Positions 11,846 through 20,298 of a DNA stretch of 28,804 bases are shown here, in pieces (within the stretch, counting starts at the first letter, position 1; every line of letters begins with the position of its first letter). The DNA comes from a virus: the IMG/VR virus record IMGVR_UViG_3300037258_000398, positions 1 through 28,804 of that record. One strand, written 5' to 3'. The notes below the pieces were generated by a model. It did not search any database. It worked only from the letters and a program-made list of their open reading frames with translations, and was not told where the DNA came from. A program made the translations under genes and the position numbers.

Positions 11846-14800
11846 CTATTTGATGAATTCGACAACTTTGAGAGTGGCCCCAAGAGTGGGCCGACCGGCA
11901 AGCGCCGTGTTGACTTGCACTGTGAGTTGGACGGTGTGGGTGCCGGCGCCGACGGACGCATAGGTCGAGATCGGACCGCTGCACATGAACTGCACGGTCG
12001 ATGACAGGGTCAGAGATGGGATGCTTATCTGGCCCGCGATCACGCCGTCGACGCGAACGCGAAACGTAAAGCTGATCTCTCCTGACGCTGTAAAGGTCAG
12101 CGGCTGCACAACGGCGTCAATATCGTATCGGCCGCTCGTTGCCGTGAAGCTTTCGGTGATGATGTCGACTTCCGCGGCGCCATCGGCGAACTGAATTGTA
12201 TGCGAACCGCTGGTTACCTGCGCCGCCGTCAGCGAATTATCGACGATCTTGTCCGCCGTTATGGTTCCGGCCACGATCGCAAGCGCGTTAATCGTGCCGT
12301 CGGCATACATGTCGCCGCGCAGCACGATCTTGGGAGAGCCTGCGACATTCGCGATCGCGAAGACCGGAACTGGATCTCCGCCGGTGACGCTCGGCTGCGC
12401 GACTTCGAAAGATGAGGCGACGAAGACGAATTCCGATTGCGATCCGTCGTTGAAGGCTTGGATGCTTTCGACAAACCCGTTGGTGTCGAGATTCAACGTC
12501 CATTGCGACGCGAGCTTGCCGTCGACCGTCGCGACGGCAGTGGCGTTCTCGGTGACGGTGGCGCTCAGACCATCGAGCGTCGCCGTCGTGGTTGTTGTGT
12601 AGGACGCAAACGCCGCATTGGCCGACGAGATCGCCTCGGCGTTGGTTTCGATGCTGGCGTTGGCGGTGGCGAACTGCGCCGAGACCGTGACCTGATACTC
12701 CGCGAAGCTTGAATCGATCTCATCGACCGCATTGGCGACGACGGTGACGCTGGCGTTGGTCGCCTGCACCTGGGCGATGATATTGTTGTTGATGCCATAC
12801 TTGTCGAGATAGTTCGCGGCGTCCTGTTCCTGCGCAACGCTGGCGACCAGACCCGCGGTCTTGTCGACGGCGGCCTGGATCGAGGCAAACGTCCCGGTAA
12901 CGAAATCCCGCAAGCCATCTTCGAACGACGTGATGGAGATCCGCACGTCCGGCGTGGTGACGCTGATCCAATCCGACCAATCGGTGGCCCGGATCGATTT
13001 CGGGACGTAGCGGCCGCGGGTCTCGTAATTGGTGGCAAAAATCAGGTTCTGGCTGATGATGATCGCGCCGGCGGCATAATTCTGGGTATCGCCGCGCGCC
13101 ACCACGACGCTGTTCGAAGCAAGCCGGACCTCGAACATCACCGCCGCGATATCGCCCGAGCCGTTGTCCCAGCTAAGCTCGATCGCCGCCATGTCCTGGT
13201 CGGTGTCGGAATGGACGATGATGCCAACGGCCGACCAGTCCTTGACCGGCTGCGAGGCGGGGCGAAGGAGCGCAAGCGGACCGAAGCTTAGGGCCTGTTC
13301 GTCGGTCGACGGCGTCCAGTCGTAGGCGTTCGGATCGACTTCCTTGATCTGCCACGACACGCACAGCGTCGGCAGATCGTCGCACGACAGGACATCGAAC
13401 AGCTTTGCGCTATAGCCGTTGCGCGTCGAACTCCATGACACGACGTCGAGCGGCTCGATGACGAATCCGTCCGGCGGCATCGGCAGCGCATGCTGGCGGA
13501 AGGCGCGCTCGGTATCGCGCGCCGATTTCATCAGCCGCTGCACCTGCGTGCCCGAGGTGACGAAGCTGTAGCTGATATCGACCGGCAGCCGCTGGCCACC
13601 GTCGGTTGCCTCGAGATCGGGATCGTAGAGCGGGACGGCGTCCTGTGCGTTCCAGGCCTGCGCCGGGCTGATGTATTTCGCGGTAACCGCGTTGATGGTC
13701 TGCTGCAAACTCGGAAACGGCGTAAAGGTCTGCTGGTCGGTCGAGAGCACGTCGTCATCGGAAAACGACAGCACGGCCGAGCCCGGCGCGCCGACGCGGA
13801 TCTTGTAGGTTCCCCCGATCTCGGCGAGCTTGCCGTTGCAGGCTTTCAGGAGTTCATCGATGCAATCGGCCGGCTGCGTCGCAACGCTGATCTCGCCGCC
13901 GGCGATGTATTGCAGCTCAGTGCCGCCGGCGTTGAGATCGATGGCGGTGTCGCACTCGTTCTGGCCGGCGAGCCAGCTGTCCGCCGGCAATTGCGTGTCG
14001 GTGACGGTCTGGGCGCCGTAGAGCCAGGTGCCGGCGTAGGCGATGCCGCGAAGAAGATTTTCGACGATGGTCGCCGGATTGGCCGACAGCGCCCAGGTGC
14101 TCGGATCGCCGAGCCGCTGGCTGCCCGAGCCGCCGTTCGTTGAATCAAACCGGCGATCGTAAAGCTTCACGCCATCGAGCACGAATTTGAGCTGCGGAAA
14201 GCCAGAGAACAGATTGTCGTTAAACAGCGCGGTCACCACCGCATAGGCAACGCCGGTACCGACGCGATCACTGGTGTAGGGCCTATTGGGATCGGAACCG
14301 TACAGCTGCGCCAGCGCCGCATCGGGCGTGGTCTGCGTGCCGTCATAGAACCTGATCCAGAGGTTATCGGTCCCTGCCCCGCTGGTGTAATTGAAATCGA
14401 CCGCGATGGTATGGCCCGCGGCCGAGGGATCGAAGGTCAGCGTCTTGCTCGACCGGTCGAACGAATAGCTGTCTGGCGTCTCTTCGCCAGGGTCCGTCGC
14501 CGTCATGTCGACGTCGGTCGTGTCGTCGGTGACCGAGGAGATGCTTTCGAAGGCACCGATGTTGGGCGCACTCGCAATCGACAAGGTCGGCGGCGAGCCC
14601 GACGGCGTGCCGTCGAATTCCTGCACGGCATTGGCGGAATTGTATTCCGGGACCGGAACGCCTTCGAAAACCGCGCCCGCTCCCGCATCGAACGTGCATT
14701 CGGCGCCGTTGACCCACATGCTGACGAGCCGCGTGACCGGCAAGTCCGACAGCGCGATCACCATCACCAGATAAGCGTTCGGCGTGTTGCCGGTCGCCGC

Positions 14801-15184
14801 CGTGCCCTGGCTCAGTGCACTTGCCGCCGCAGTCGCCTGGTCGGGCGAATAGGTGTTGGCGTAGACGAGCGAGCCCGCCGTCATGCCGCGCCCGACGATG
14901 AACGAGCGCGGCAATGCGCCGCCCGCCTGCAGCTTGCCTGATGTGCCGCCCGGCTGGCTCGTGACCGATGGTGTCGCGGGGGCGAGCGCCTTGGAAATGT
15001 AAGAGACCGCGGCCGAGACAGCGAAAGCGATTCCGAGGTTGATGGCGCCCGTGACCAGCTCGGCGGTGATCCCGGAGATTTCGAAGGCTGCGGCGACGGC
15101 CGCCACCGGAAGGGCGATGGCCGCCGAGCACCATAGAAACAGCAATGACGCCGTGAACCATAGGATCAGAAAAGGGCGCATCAT
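11846..15184 (-). CDS. J-like host-specificity/tail-tip attachment protein
   Basis: A protein of about 1112 residues; the start at 15184 overlaps the DUF6950 gene stop (ATGA). A hydrophobic N-terminus (MMRPFLILWFTASLLFLWCS) and an Ala-rich helix (about 25-65), typical of phage tail hub proteins, come first. The body contains GGALPRSFIVGRGMTAGS and YIAGGEISVATQPADCIDELL. Residues of about 665-745 look fibronectin III-like. After a long Ala/Thr-rich coiled region, NLDTNGFVESIQAF and FVFVASSFEVAQP (near 915) match the DUF1983 part of lambda J. The end has NALAIVAGTITADKIV, again J-like. It forms the central fibre and tail tip and recognises the host; the receptor is unknown. Confidence 0.9.
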   Translation of the reverse strand: MMRPFLILWFTASLLFLWCSAAIALPVAAVAAAFEISGITAELVTGAINLGIAFAVSAAVSYISKALAPATPSVTSQPGGTSGKLQAGGALPRSFIVGRGMTAGSLVYANTYSPDQATAAASALSQGTAATGNTPNAYLVMVIALSDLPVTRLVSMWVNGAECTFDAGAGAVFEGVPVPEYNSANAVQEFDGTPSGSPPTLSIASAPNIGAFESISSVTDDTTDVDMTATDPGEETPDSYSFDRSSKTLTFDPSAAGHTIAVDFNYTSGAGTDNLWIRFYDGTQTTPDAALAQLYGSDPNRPYTSDRVGTGVAYAVVTALFNDNLFSGFPQLKFVLDGVKLYDRRFDSTNGGSGSQRLGDPSTWALSANPATIVENLLRGIAYAGTWLYGAQTVTDTQLPADSWLAGQNECDTAIDLNAGGTELQYIAGGEISVATQPADCIDELLKACNGKLAEIGGTYKIRVGAPGSAVLSFSDDDVLSTDQQTFTPFPSLQQTINAVTAKYISPAQAWNAQDAVPLYDPDLEATDGGQRLPVDISYSFVTSGTQVQRLMKSARDTERAFRQHALPMPPDGFVIEPLDVVSWSSTRNGYSAKLFDVLSCDDLPTLCVSWQIKEVDPNAYDWTPSTDEQALSFGPLALLRPASQPVKDWSAVGIIVHSDTDQDMAAIELSWDNGSGDIAAVMFEVRLASNSVVVARGDTQNYAAGAIIISQNLIFATNYETRGRYVPKSIRATDWSDWISVTTPDVRISITSFEDGLRDFVTGTFASIQAAVDKTAGLVASVAQEQDAANYLDKYGINNNIIAQVQATNASVTVVANAVDEIDSSFAEYQVTVSAQFATANASIETNAEAISSANAAFASYTTTTTATLDGLSATVTENATAVATVDGKLASQWTLNLDTNGFVESIQAFNDGSQSEFVFVASSFEVAQPSVTGGDPVPVFAIANVAGSPKIVLRGDMYADGTINALAIVAGTITADKIVDNSLTAAQVTSGSHTIQFADGAAEVDIITESFTATSGRYDIDAVVQPLTFTASGEISFTFRVRVDGVIAGQISIPSLTLSSTVQFMCSGPISTYASVGAGTHTVQLTVQVNTALAGRPTLGATLKVVEFIK

Positions 15185-15597
15185 CCGACCCGAAATGCAC
15201 GTTTGCCCTGACTGCGCCGCACGGTACCGAGCCCATTTAAGCTCAGCACAGTCACCCGCTCGCCATTGACGACCCCGCCGCCCCAACCTTGTTCGACCTC
15301 GAACAGCATGAGGTCGCCGACACGAGCAAGAACTGGATTGATCTCCTCGAACTGCGCGGCGAGGTAGGACGGCAGGTCTGCGAAGCCCGAGGCTTTCAGC
15401 AGTGCGTCACCTTCGGCGAGCGTCTTGAACTTGCCGCGGAACGGCGCTGCCAGATCCTGCCCGGTCATCGCCAGCACGGCATCGGCCATGAACAGCGCGC
15501 AGTTGACTTCCTCGGTGTAGGGCACCCGGCGGCGCTGTTCGATCAGCGTCGACAGCCTGGCGCGCCAGTCGCGCGCGCGGGTGAGCTTCGCGGTCAT
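15181..15597 (-). CDS. DUF6950-like tail protein, NlpC/P60-related
   Basis: A 138-residue protein starting in an ATGA overlap at 15597. Key elements are VNCALFMADAVLAMTGQD with a Cys in the position of an NlpC/P60 nucleophile, LMLFEVEQGWGGG, and the ending GTVRRSQGKRAFRVG. This is the DUF6950 pattern, a family placed between tail hub and J-like genes in many alphaproteobacterial phages, where lambda has the tail peptidase K. Wall cleavage during DNA entry is the likely role. I do not see a clear catalytic His in the usual spacing, so activity is less certain than family. Confidence 0.82.
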   Translation of the reverse strand: MTAKLTRARDWRARLSTLIEQRRRVPYTEEVNCALFMADAVLAMTGQDLAAPFRGKFKTLAEGDALLKASGFADLPSYLAAQFEEINPVLARVGDLMLFEVEQGWGGGVVNGERVTVLSLNGLGTVRRSQGKRAFRVG

Positions 15598-16292
15598 GCG
15601 ATCGGTCCGCCGCCGCTTGGCGTGCCCGAACCTGAGCCTGCGGGCGTAGCCGTCGGCGAAAGCGCTGGCGTGCCGCCGGCAACGCCCCAGAACAAGATCC
15701 AATCACCGACCACGGCGGTGTCCTTGTAGAACGCGTCGGAGCCGCCGGTGCGGGCCTGCTGGCTTTCGAACGAGCGCGACTCGGTCGAGGCCCGGGTCAG
15801 TTCGCGCGTCGTCGACACGCAATTGAGCGTCACCGAGCCGTTGCCGCCCTCGGCCGGGGTGATGATCGGCGAGCCGTCGACATAGCCGACGAAGCGTGGC
15901 TTGGCGGCCGCCAGAAGCACGCGGGTGGCCGGATCGAAATAGCCGCGGTAAAGCTGCATCGGCGCGTTGCGCACGTCGTAGCCCCGCACCAGGATCGCCA
16001 CGACGGCATCGATCGCCGGCAACTCGATATCGACGCTGCGCACCGTCACGTCGGCCGTGAGCGGGATCGAGCCGATATCCATGGCGTTGCCGACGCCGTA
16101 GAAATCCCGGCTTTGCGTGACGCCGGTGCGGCCGTCGACGACGTCGCAGGTCACCGGGACCGCATCGCTCCAGAAGCCGGCGCTGAACGGATCGCCGGTC
16201 GTGAAATCCTTGGCCGTCACCCAGACGAAATCGCGCGCCACGATGCCGCGCTGGGTGATGGCGGCAAGTTCGGCGGAATCGAGCGCGCGCAT
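15594..16292 (-). CDS. tail hub/tip protein upstream of DUF6950
   Basis: A 232-residue protein. Its position, just before the DUF6950 peptidase-like gene and the J-like gene, is that of lambda L or of the GTA gp13 (DUF2163) hub. The sequence has FVWVTAKDFTTGDPFSAGFWSD, a beta-rich core with YRGYFDPATRV, and then TTRELTRASTESRSFESQQAR with a downstream DWILFWG, a typical close of such proteins. A Gly/Pro-rich tail follows. I infer an iron-sulphur-free hub subunit of the tail tip; I do not see the four-Cys site of lambda L. It starts one base after the stop of the previous gene. Confidence 0.75.
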   Translation of the reverse strand: MRALDSAELAAITQRGIVARDFVWVTAKDFTTGDPFSAGFWSDAVPVTCDVVDGRTGVTQSRDFYGVGNAMDIGSIPLTADVTVRSVDIELPAIDAVVAILVRGYDVRNAPMQLYRGYFDPATRVLLAAAKPRFVGYVDGSPIITPAEGGNGSVTLNCVSTTRELTRASTESRSFESQQARTGGSDAFYKDTAVVGDWILFWGVAGGTPALSPTATPAGSGSGTPSGGGPIA

Positions 16293-16293
16293 G

Positions 16294-16932
16294 TCAGGGA
16301 ACCTGGATCGCCGTGAACGTGATCTGGCTTGTCGTCAGGCTCGAGTCCTGGCCCGGCGTGGCAAAGCTGTAGCTGCCCGGCTGGATCATCATCTCGGCCG
16401 CCGGCTGCTTGAGCGTCACCGTGAGCCCGTTGGTGGCGCCGGTACGAATACTCGGCACCACCTCGGTCGAGGGCAGGATGCCGGAGCCGTCCGCCGTCGC
16501 ATCGGCGCAGAGTTCGTGAAACGCGCGATGCGTCGGATCGCCAAAATCGAAGCAGAACTTGTCGCCGCGCTTGAGCAAATAGCCCACCGGCAAGCCGCCG
16601 AGCTGGATATGCGACACGTCGGCCATCGCATGGATGGTGACCGACGACGCGCCGAGAATGCTGCCGGTCGGATCAAGCCGTGGATATTGCCGGCGCTGAT
16701 CCCAGACGTAGAACGTATTGAGCGATCCGCGCAGCTGGTTGACGATCGCCGCGGCATCGACCGCATCGTCGTTGTTCATGATGCCGGCCGTGATCGATGC
16801 GGTCCACACCTCGGGGCCGATGTCGGCGACGCGCGGAGTACCGCCGGCCTGGCGGGTGAATTCCTGCCGCCACTGCGGCTGAAAGGTGACGGCGCTGATC
16901 TTCAGCGCATTCATCAGAGCGGTGGTGGGCAC
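16294..16932 (-). CDS. tail-tip structural protein (distal tail-like)
   Basis: A 212-residue protein that begins four bases after the tape measure stop, the usual place of distal tail or minor tail M-like proteins. The sequence is beta-rich, with MPTTALMNALKISAVTFQPQ, YVWDQRRQYPR, a middle GDKFCFDFGDPTHRAFH, then ADGSGILPSTEVVPSIR and VTLKQPAAEMM. The GD-K-x-x-(H)-(G)D and P-x-(L/V)-R pattern occurs in many phage tail-tip proteins that link the tube to the hub. Assignment rests on position plus this weak pattern. Confidence 0.72.
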   Translation of the reverse strand: MPTTALMNALKISAVTFQPQWRQEFTRQAGGTPRVADIGPEVWTASITAGIMNNDDAVDAAAIVNQLRGSLNTFYVWDQRRQYPRLDPTGSILGASSVTIHAMADVSHIQLGGLPVGYLLKRGDKFCFDFGDPTHRAFHELCADATADGSGILPSTEVVPSIRTGATNGLTVTLKQPAAEMMIQPGSYSFATPGQDSSLTTSQITFTAIQVP

Positions 16933-16936
16933 AGAC

Positions 16937-19510
16937 CTAGACCGTCGTCATCGAACTGCGCGCACCGCGCCGGCGCGGGTCGCGATTAATCTGCGCCATC
17001 ATGTCGGGAAGTAGCCCGTTCTGCCGCTTGTTGTTGGACGAAATCGCGCTATCGATCATCTTGCCCATCAGCACGATCGAGCCATCGGCATTGGTGCTTG
17101 AATCAAACGTCGTGCCCGCGACCGGATAGACGTGCACCGCCGGCGACGTCTGCCCCGCGGCGCGCACACCGAGATGTCCGGACGACATCCGTGCAAGCGG
17201 CATGACCGCCTCATCACCGGCCTCACCCATCAATCCGACGCCGCCGTTCGCCATGGGGAAAAGCGTCGGTTGAGTCACGATGCCGTCGGGCACGCCACCA
17301 AAGGCGAACGGGACAACGCGGCCGCCACTATAGGCGTTGCCGAACGCAGCATGTCCGATGCCGCCGGTGCCAAGCGCTAGGCCGCCGGAGAGAACGCCAC
17401 TGCTGCCACCGAAGATGCCGCCCAGCGTCGCCTGCAGCGCCGCCGCTATCGGCTGCACCACCAGCATCTTGACGACCATCTGTTCGAGCGCCTTAACGAC
17501 TTCAAGCCCGAGATTGTCGAAGGCGGCGCTCGCGGTCTTCGCACCGGTGGCGATGTCGACGAGCGAGTCCCCGACATCGGTCGCCGTCGTCGTCGCAAAG
17601 GTGTCCATCTGCAGCCGCAGATCGCCGGACTGCACCTGCAATTGCTTGAGCTGCGGCAATTGCGCGATCGCGATCTGCTGCTTCTGGATAGTCTGCTCGA
17701 TGACCTGTTGGTAAGCCGCCATCGAGGTGTTCATCTGGTCTTGCGTGAGCTTGCCCTGCATCACCATGACGTTGAGCTGCGCCATCTTGGTGGCGCGCAA
17801 TTGCTCGGCCGTGACGACGTTGTTGTCGGTCAACACCTGGGTGTCGGAGGCCTGCTTCTGCGCCGCCGCGTTGGCGAGGATCATCGCCGTCTCGGCCGAC
17901 GTGAAGGTCGCGCCCTGGCGCCGTGCGTCGGTGAGCTTGTTCTCGGTCTGCGTCAGGACGTTAGTCAGCGGCGCTGCCTGCCCCAGCAGCGAGATGCGGG
18001 TATTCAGCGCCGTCTCGGAAACCTTGAGGTTTTCGCCGGCGAGCGCGCGCTGATAGGTCTGCTCGGTGATCGTACCGGCCGACAGCATGGCGTTGAGTTC
18101 GGCAACGCGCGCCTGATATTGATCGGTCGCTGTGGCCGCCGGCCCGAGCGCGCTAACAAGTTCCTTGAGCTGGGCGGCCTGGAATTGCGCCGATGGCATC
18201 GCCGGCGTCGCCGGCAGCGCGAAGCGGTCGTTGAAGCTCGCCGTCTGGTTCGCCGGCGCAGTCGCCACCGCGGTCCCGGAGTTTTTGAACGCTCCGGCGA
18301 TGGCGCCGACCGTCGATCCAGGGGTAGGATTGAATAACGATGACGCGATCGAAGCAAATCCGCTGGAGCCAAAGACATTGAGCAGGTCCCGCAAATCTCC
18401 CGAGATCGAAAATTCCTTGGCGGACCGCGAAAAGTTGAGAAACGAATTGGCGAAGGTCAGTTCCGCCTCTAGCACCGGCCCGGTGAAGATCGTGTCGAGA
18501 TTGTTGCGTGCATTAGTGGACGCCACGGTGATTTCGGAGCTGAGCTTCGACCATGCGTCGAGCTGCTGCTGCGGGATGATATCCGTCTGGTTGGCGGTCA
18601 GGCCGCCGCCCTGGCCCATCTGATTGAGCAACGGCCCCATCGAAGCGCCGCCGCGGCCAAATGCAGCGCTAAGAAGCAGCTTTTGTTGCTGCGCGCTGAC
18701 CTGAGAATAAGCCTGCGCCAATAGCTGCAGCGCAGGCGCGCCTTGCTGAACAGTTGCAAACTGCGTAAGCAACTGGCCATTCGTCTTTAGCAGCGCCGTG
18801 TAGAGCGGGCCCGATGCCGTCTGCTGGAGTTGCGCAAGGCCGGTGTTGAACTTCTCGACCTTTTGCGTCACCTGGTCGCCGCTGAGTCCGAACGCGCCGG
18901 CCGCCGTGGTCAAAATCTGTATCTGATCCGTCGTCAGATTGGTCGCTTCCGATACGGCGCGCAGCTGCACGGCGAGCTCGCCCATGCGGTCGGCTTCCGC
19001 GGTCAGCGTCGAGAACGCCTCGCCGAGGATCCCGACCGCAGCACCGGCCGCAAGCCCCCACGGCCCGAGCGAGGCGAGAAATACGCCGACAGGACCCATG
19101 CCGGCCGACAGCGCCACCATCTGCGTCTTGACGCCGCCGATGGCATTGCCGAACGCCTGGCTCAAGGTCGTCGACTGTCCGTATTTCTGGATCAGCAGGT
19201 CGTGCATCTGCGCATATTGCGCGGTGGTGATGAGGCCCTGGTTGAGCGCGTTGTTGAGCACGCCCTCGCCCTTGGCGAGCTGCTGCTGCGATTTGTACTG
19301 GCTATCGATCGAGGTGCGTAGCCGATCGTAGGCGCCTTGCGCCGAGAGCTGCTTGCTCGCGCTCGTATCGGTGACCGTCGCCATGGTGGCGCCGGTCTGC
19401 GCCACGCCCGACTGCGCGCCGGACAGCTTGTTCAACGAATCCGTGGCCGTATCCACGCCAGACGTACTGGCCTGGATCGTGATGCGGCGGATGGTGTCGA
19501 CGGTTGCCAT
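16937..19510 (-). CDS. tail tape measure protein
   Basis: An 857-residue protein that sets tail length. It is rich in Gln, Ala, Thr and Ser helices (LQQTASGPLYTALLKTNGQ, YQQVIEQTIQKQQIAIAQ), with a hydrophobic stretch around LASLGPWGLAAGAAVGILGEAF (about 146-167) and another before the Gly-rich C-terminus (GGIFGGSSGVLSGG). GLMGEAGDEAVMPLARM (about 759-775) with the following LGVRA is a hallmark of tape measure C-termini. The start overlaps the chaperone-extension stop as TGATG. Length here predicts a tail of moderate size under the usual 1.5 angstrom per residue rule of the family. Confidence 0.93.
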   Translation of the reverse strand: MATVDTIRRITIQASTSGVDTATDSLNKLSGAQSGVAQTGATMATVTDTSASKQLSAQGAYDRLRTSIDSQYKSQQQLAKGEGVLNNALNQGLITTAQYAQMHDLLIQKYGQSTTLSQAFGNAIGGVKTQMVALSAGMGPVGVFLASLGPWGLAAGAAVGILGEAFSTLTAEADRMGELAVQLRAVSEATNLTTDQIQILTTAAGAFGLSGDQVTQKVEKFNTGLAQLQQTASGPLYTALLKTNGQLLTQFATVQQGAPALQLLAQAYSQVSAQQQKLLLSAAFGRGGASMGPLLNQMGQGGGLTANQTDIIPQQQLDAWSKLSSEITVASTNARNNLDTIFTGPVLEAELTFANSFLNFSRSAKEFSISGDLRDLLNVFGSSGFASIASSLFNPTPGSTVGAIAGAFKNSGTAVATAPANQTASFNDRFALPATPAMPSAQFQAAQLKELVSALGPAATATDQYQARVAELNAMLSAGTITEQTYQRALAGENLKVSETALNTRISLLGQAAPLTNVLTQTENKLTDARRQGATFTSAETAMILANAAAQKQASDTQVLTDNNVVTAEQLRATKMAQLNVMVMQGKLTQDQMNTSMAAYQQVIEQTIQKQQIAIAQLPQLKQLQVQSGDLRLQMDTFATTTATDVGDSLVDIATGAKTASAAFDNLGLEVVKALEQMVVKMLVVQPIAAALQATLGGIFGGSSGVLSGGLALGTGGIGHAAFGNAYSGGRVVPFAFGGVPDGIVTQPTLFPMANGGVGLMGEAGDEAVMPLARMSSGHLGVRAAGQTSPAVHVYPVAGTTFDSSTNADGSIVLMGKMIDSAISSNNKRQNGLLPDMMAQINRDPRRRGARSSMTTV

Positions 19511-19836
19511 CAGCTGTCTTTGTCCTTGGCAAGCTTCAGATAGATGCCGTCGATCAGGCGGATGCTGGCGGACAACTCGTCGAATTCGTCGACGTCATCG
19601 ATGCGATAGCGCCGCGCATAGGCATCGATCGCCGTGAACCGGATCGGCCCGACGCCAAAGCCCGCTTCCCGATCGCCCGACAGCGCGCAGAACGCGACGT
19701 AGGCGAACAAAAACTCAACCGGCACATCCGGCGCGATGGCGTCTTCCGGGATCGGGTCGCCGCAATCGCGCGCCGCTTGCGCCAGCCATTCGGCGTGCGG
19801 GCCGAATTCAATGTCCCAGGCGAGCCGCGCCGTCAG
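19510..19836 (-). CDS. tail assembly chaperone extension (T of GT), made by -1 frameshift
   Basis: This frame has no good start of its own; it opens upstream only as antisense-type sequence inside the G gene. Reading after a -1 shift at 19836-19842 gives 108 residues, beginning LTARLAWDIEFGPHAEWLAQ and ending KLAKDKDS, for a 247-residue GT fusion. A helical, acidic protein of this size before the tape measure gene matches the T part of lambda GT and HK97 gp14-15. GT binds the tape measure and recruits tube subunits during tail assembly and is not part of the finished virion. The stop overlaps the tape measure start. Confidence 0.85.
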   Translation of the reverse strand: MTARLAWDIEFGPHAEWLAQAARDCGDPIPEDAIAPDVPVEFLFAYVAFCALSGDREAGFGVGPIRFTAIDAYARRYRIDDVDEFDELSASIRLIDGIYLKLAKDKDS

Positions 19837-20252
19837 TTTTTTTTTGCATCCTCCGCAGAAGCCTTGCGCCGGCTCGTAAGCAGATTGGCCGCATAGGTCA
19901 CCGCGTTGCGCAATGTCGACAGTTCCGGATCGGACAGAAGCTGCAGCGCCAGTTCCGGCGTGAACGCGATCGCCGTTGTGCCGTCCTCTTCGAAGATGCC
20001 CTCGCAGCCGAGCCACACCGTCTTGGCAATGAGCTCGTTGGTGATGCCCTCGCCGAGATCGTCGGTGACATCGGCTGCGCCGACGCGCTTGCTCAGATCG
20101 CGGAACAGCTTCGATTGCAGCCGGCGATAATCCGAATTGCCGATGCCGCGAACGCGAAGCTTTACGCCTTCGAGCCCGGGGAACGGCAGGTCCCCGATCC
20201 AGTCGCCGGCCTCGATCGCCGCCGCGTCAACGCGAATGTCGGAAAGTTTCAC
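19833..20252 (-). CDS. tail assembly chaperone G
   Basis: A 139-residue protein starting at a GTG with AGGGGTG about seven bases upstream. It has LPFPGLEGVKLRVRGIGNSDYRRLQSKLFRDL, then GEGITNELIAKTVWLGCEGI and LALQLLSDPELSTLRNAVTY, and ends KASAEDAKKN at a TGA directly after the slippery A run. The GNSD-Y-x-x-L and L-x-D-P pattern is typical of G-type tail assembly chaperones in this class of phage. It sits between the tube and the tape measure genes. Most translation stops here; a minor share continues into the T frame. Confidence 0.88.
   Translation of the reverse strand: MKLSDIRVDAAAIEAGDWIGDLPFPGLEGVKLRVRGIGNSDYRRLQSKLFRDLSKRVGAADVTDDLGEGITNELIAKTVWLGCEGIFEEDGTTAIAFTPELALQLLSDPELSTLRNAVTYAANLLTSRRKASAEDAKKN
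19836..19842 (-). promoter_or_regulatory. -1 ribosomal frameshift slippery site
   Basis: In the minus direction the zero frame reads GCA-AAA-AAA-AAC-TGA. The last heptamer A-AAA-AAC is a classic -1 slippery sequence (19842-19836), inside a run of nine A (19845-19837). The zero-frame stop follows at once. After slipping, reading continues CTG-ACG-GCG into the T frame. Efficiency cannot be read from the sequence, and no clear downstream pseudoknot was traced. Confidence 0.9.
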
Positions 20253-20298
20253 GATGTCACCCCTACGAAGAGAAGATGAAATTCGATCAGCGCGCCGC

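Noticed and set aside
19837-19845. Run of nine A as sequencing error or broken gene
   Set aside because: The layout (stop directly after A-AAA-AAC, T frame up to the tape measure start) matches the conserved GT frameshift of siphophages, so a programmed event is more likely. A read-level check could still reveal indels.
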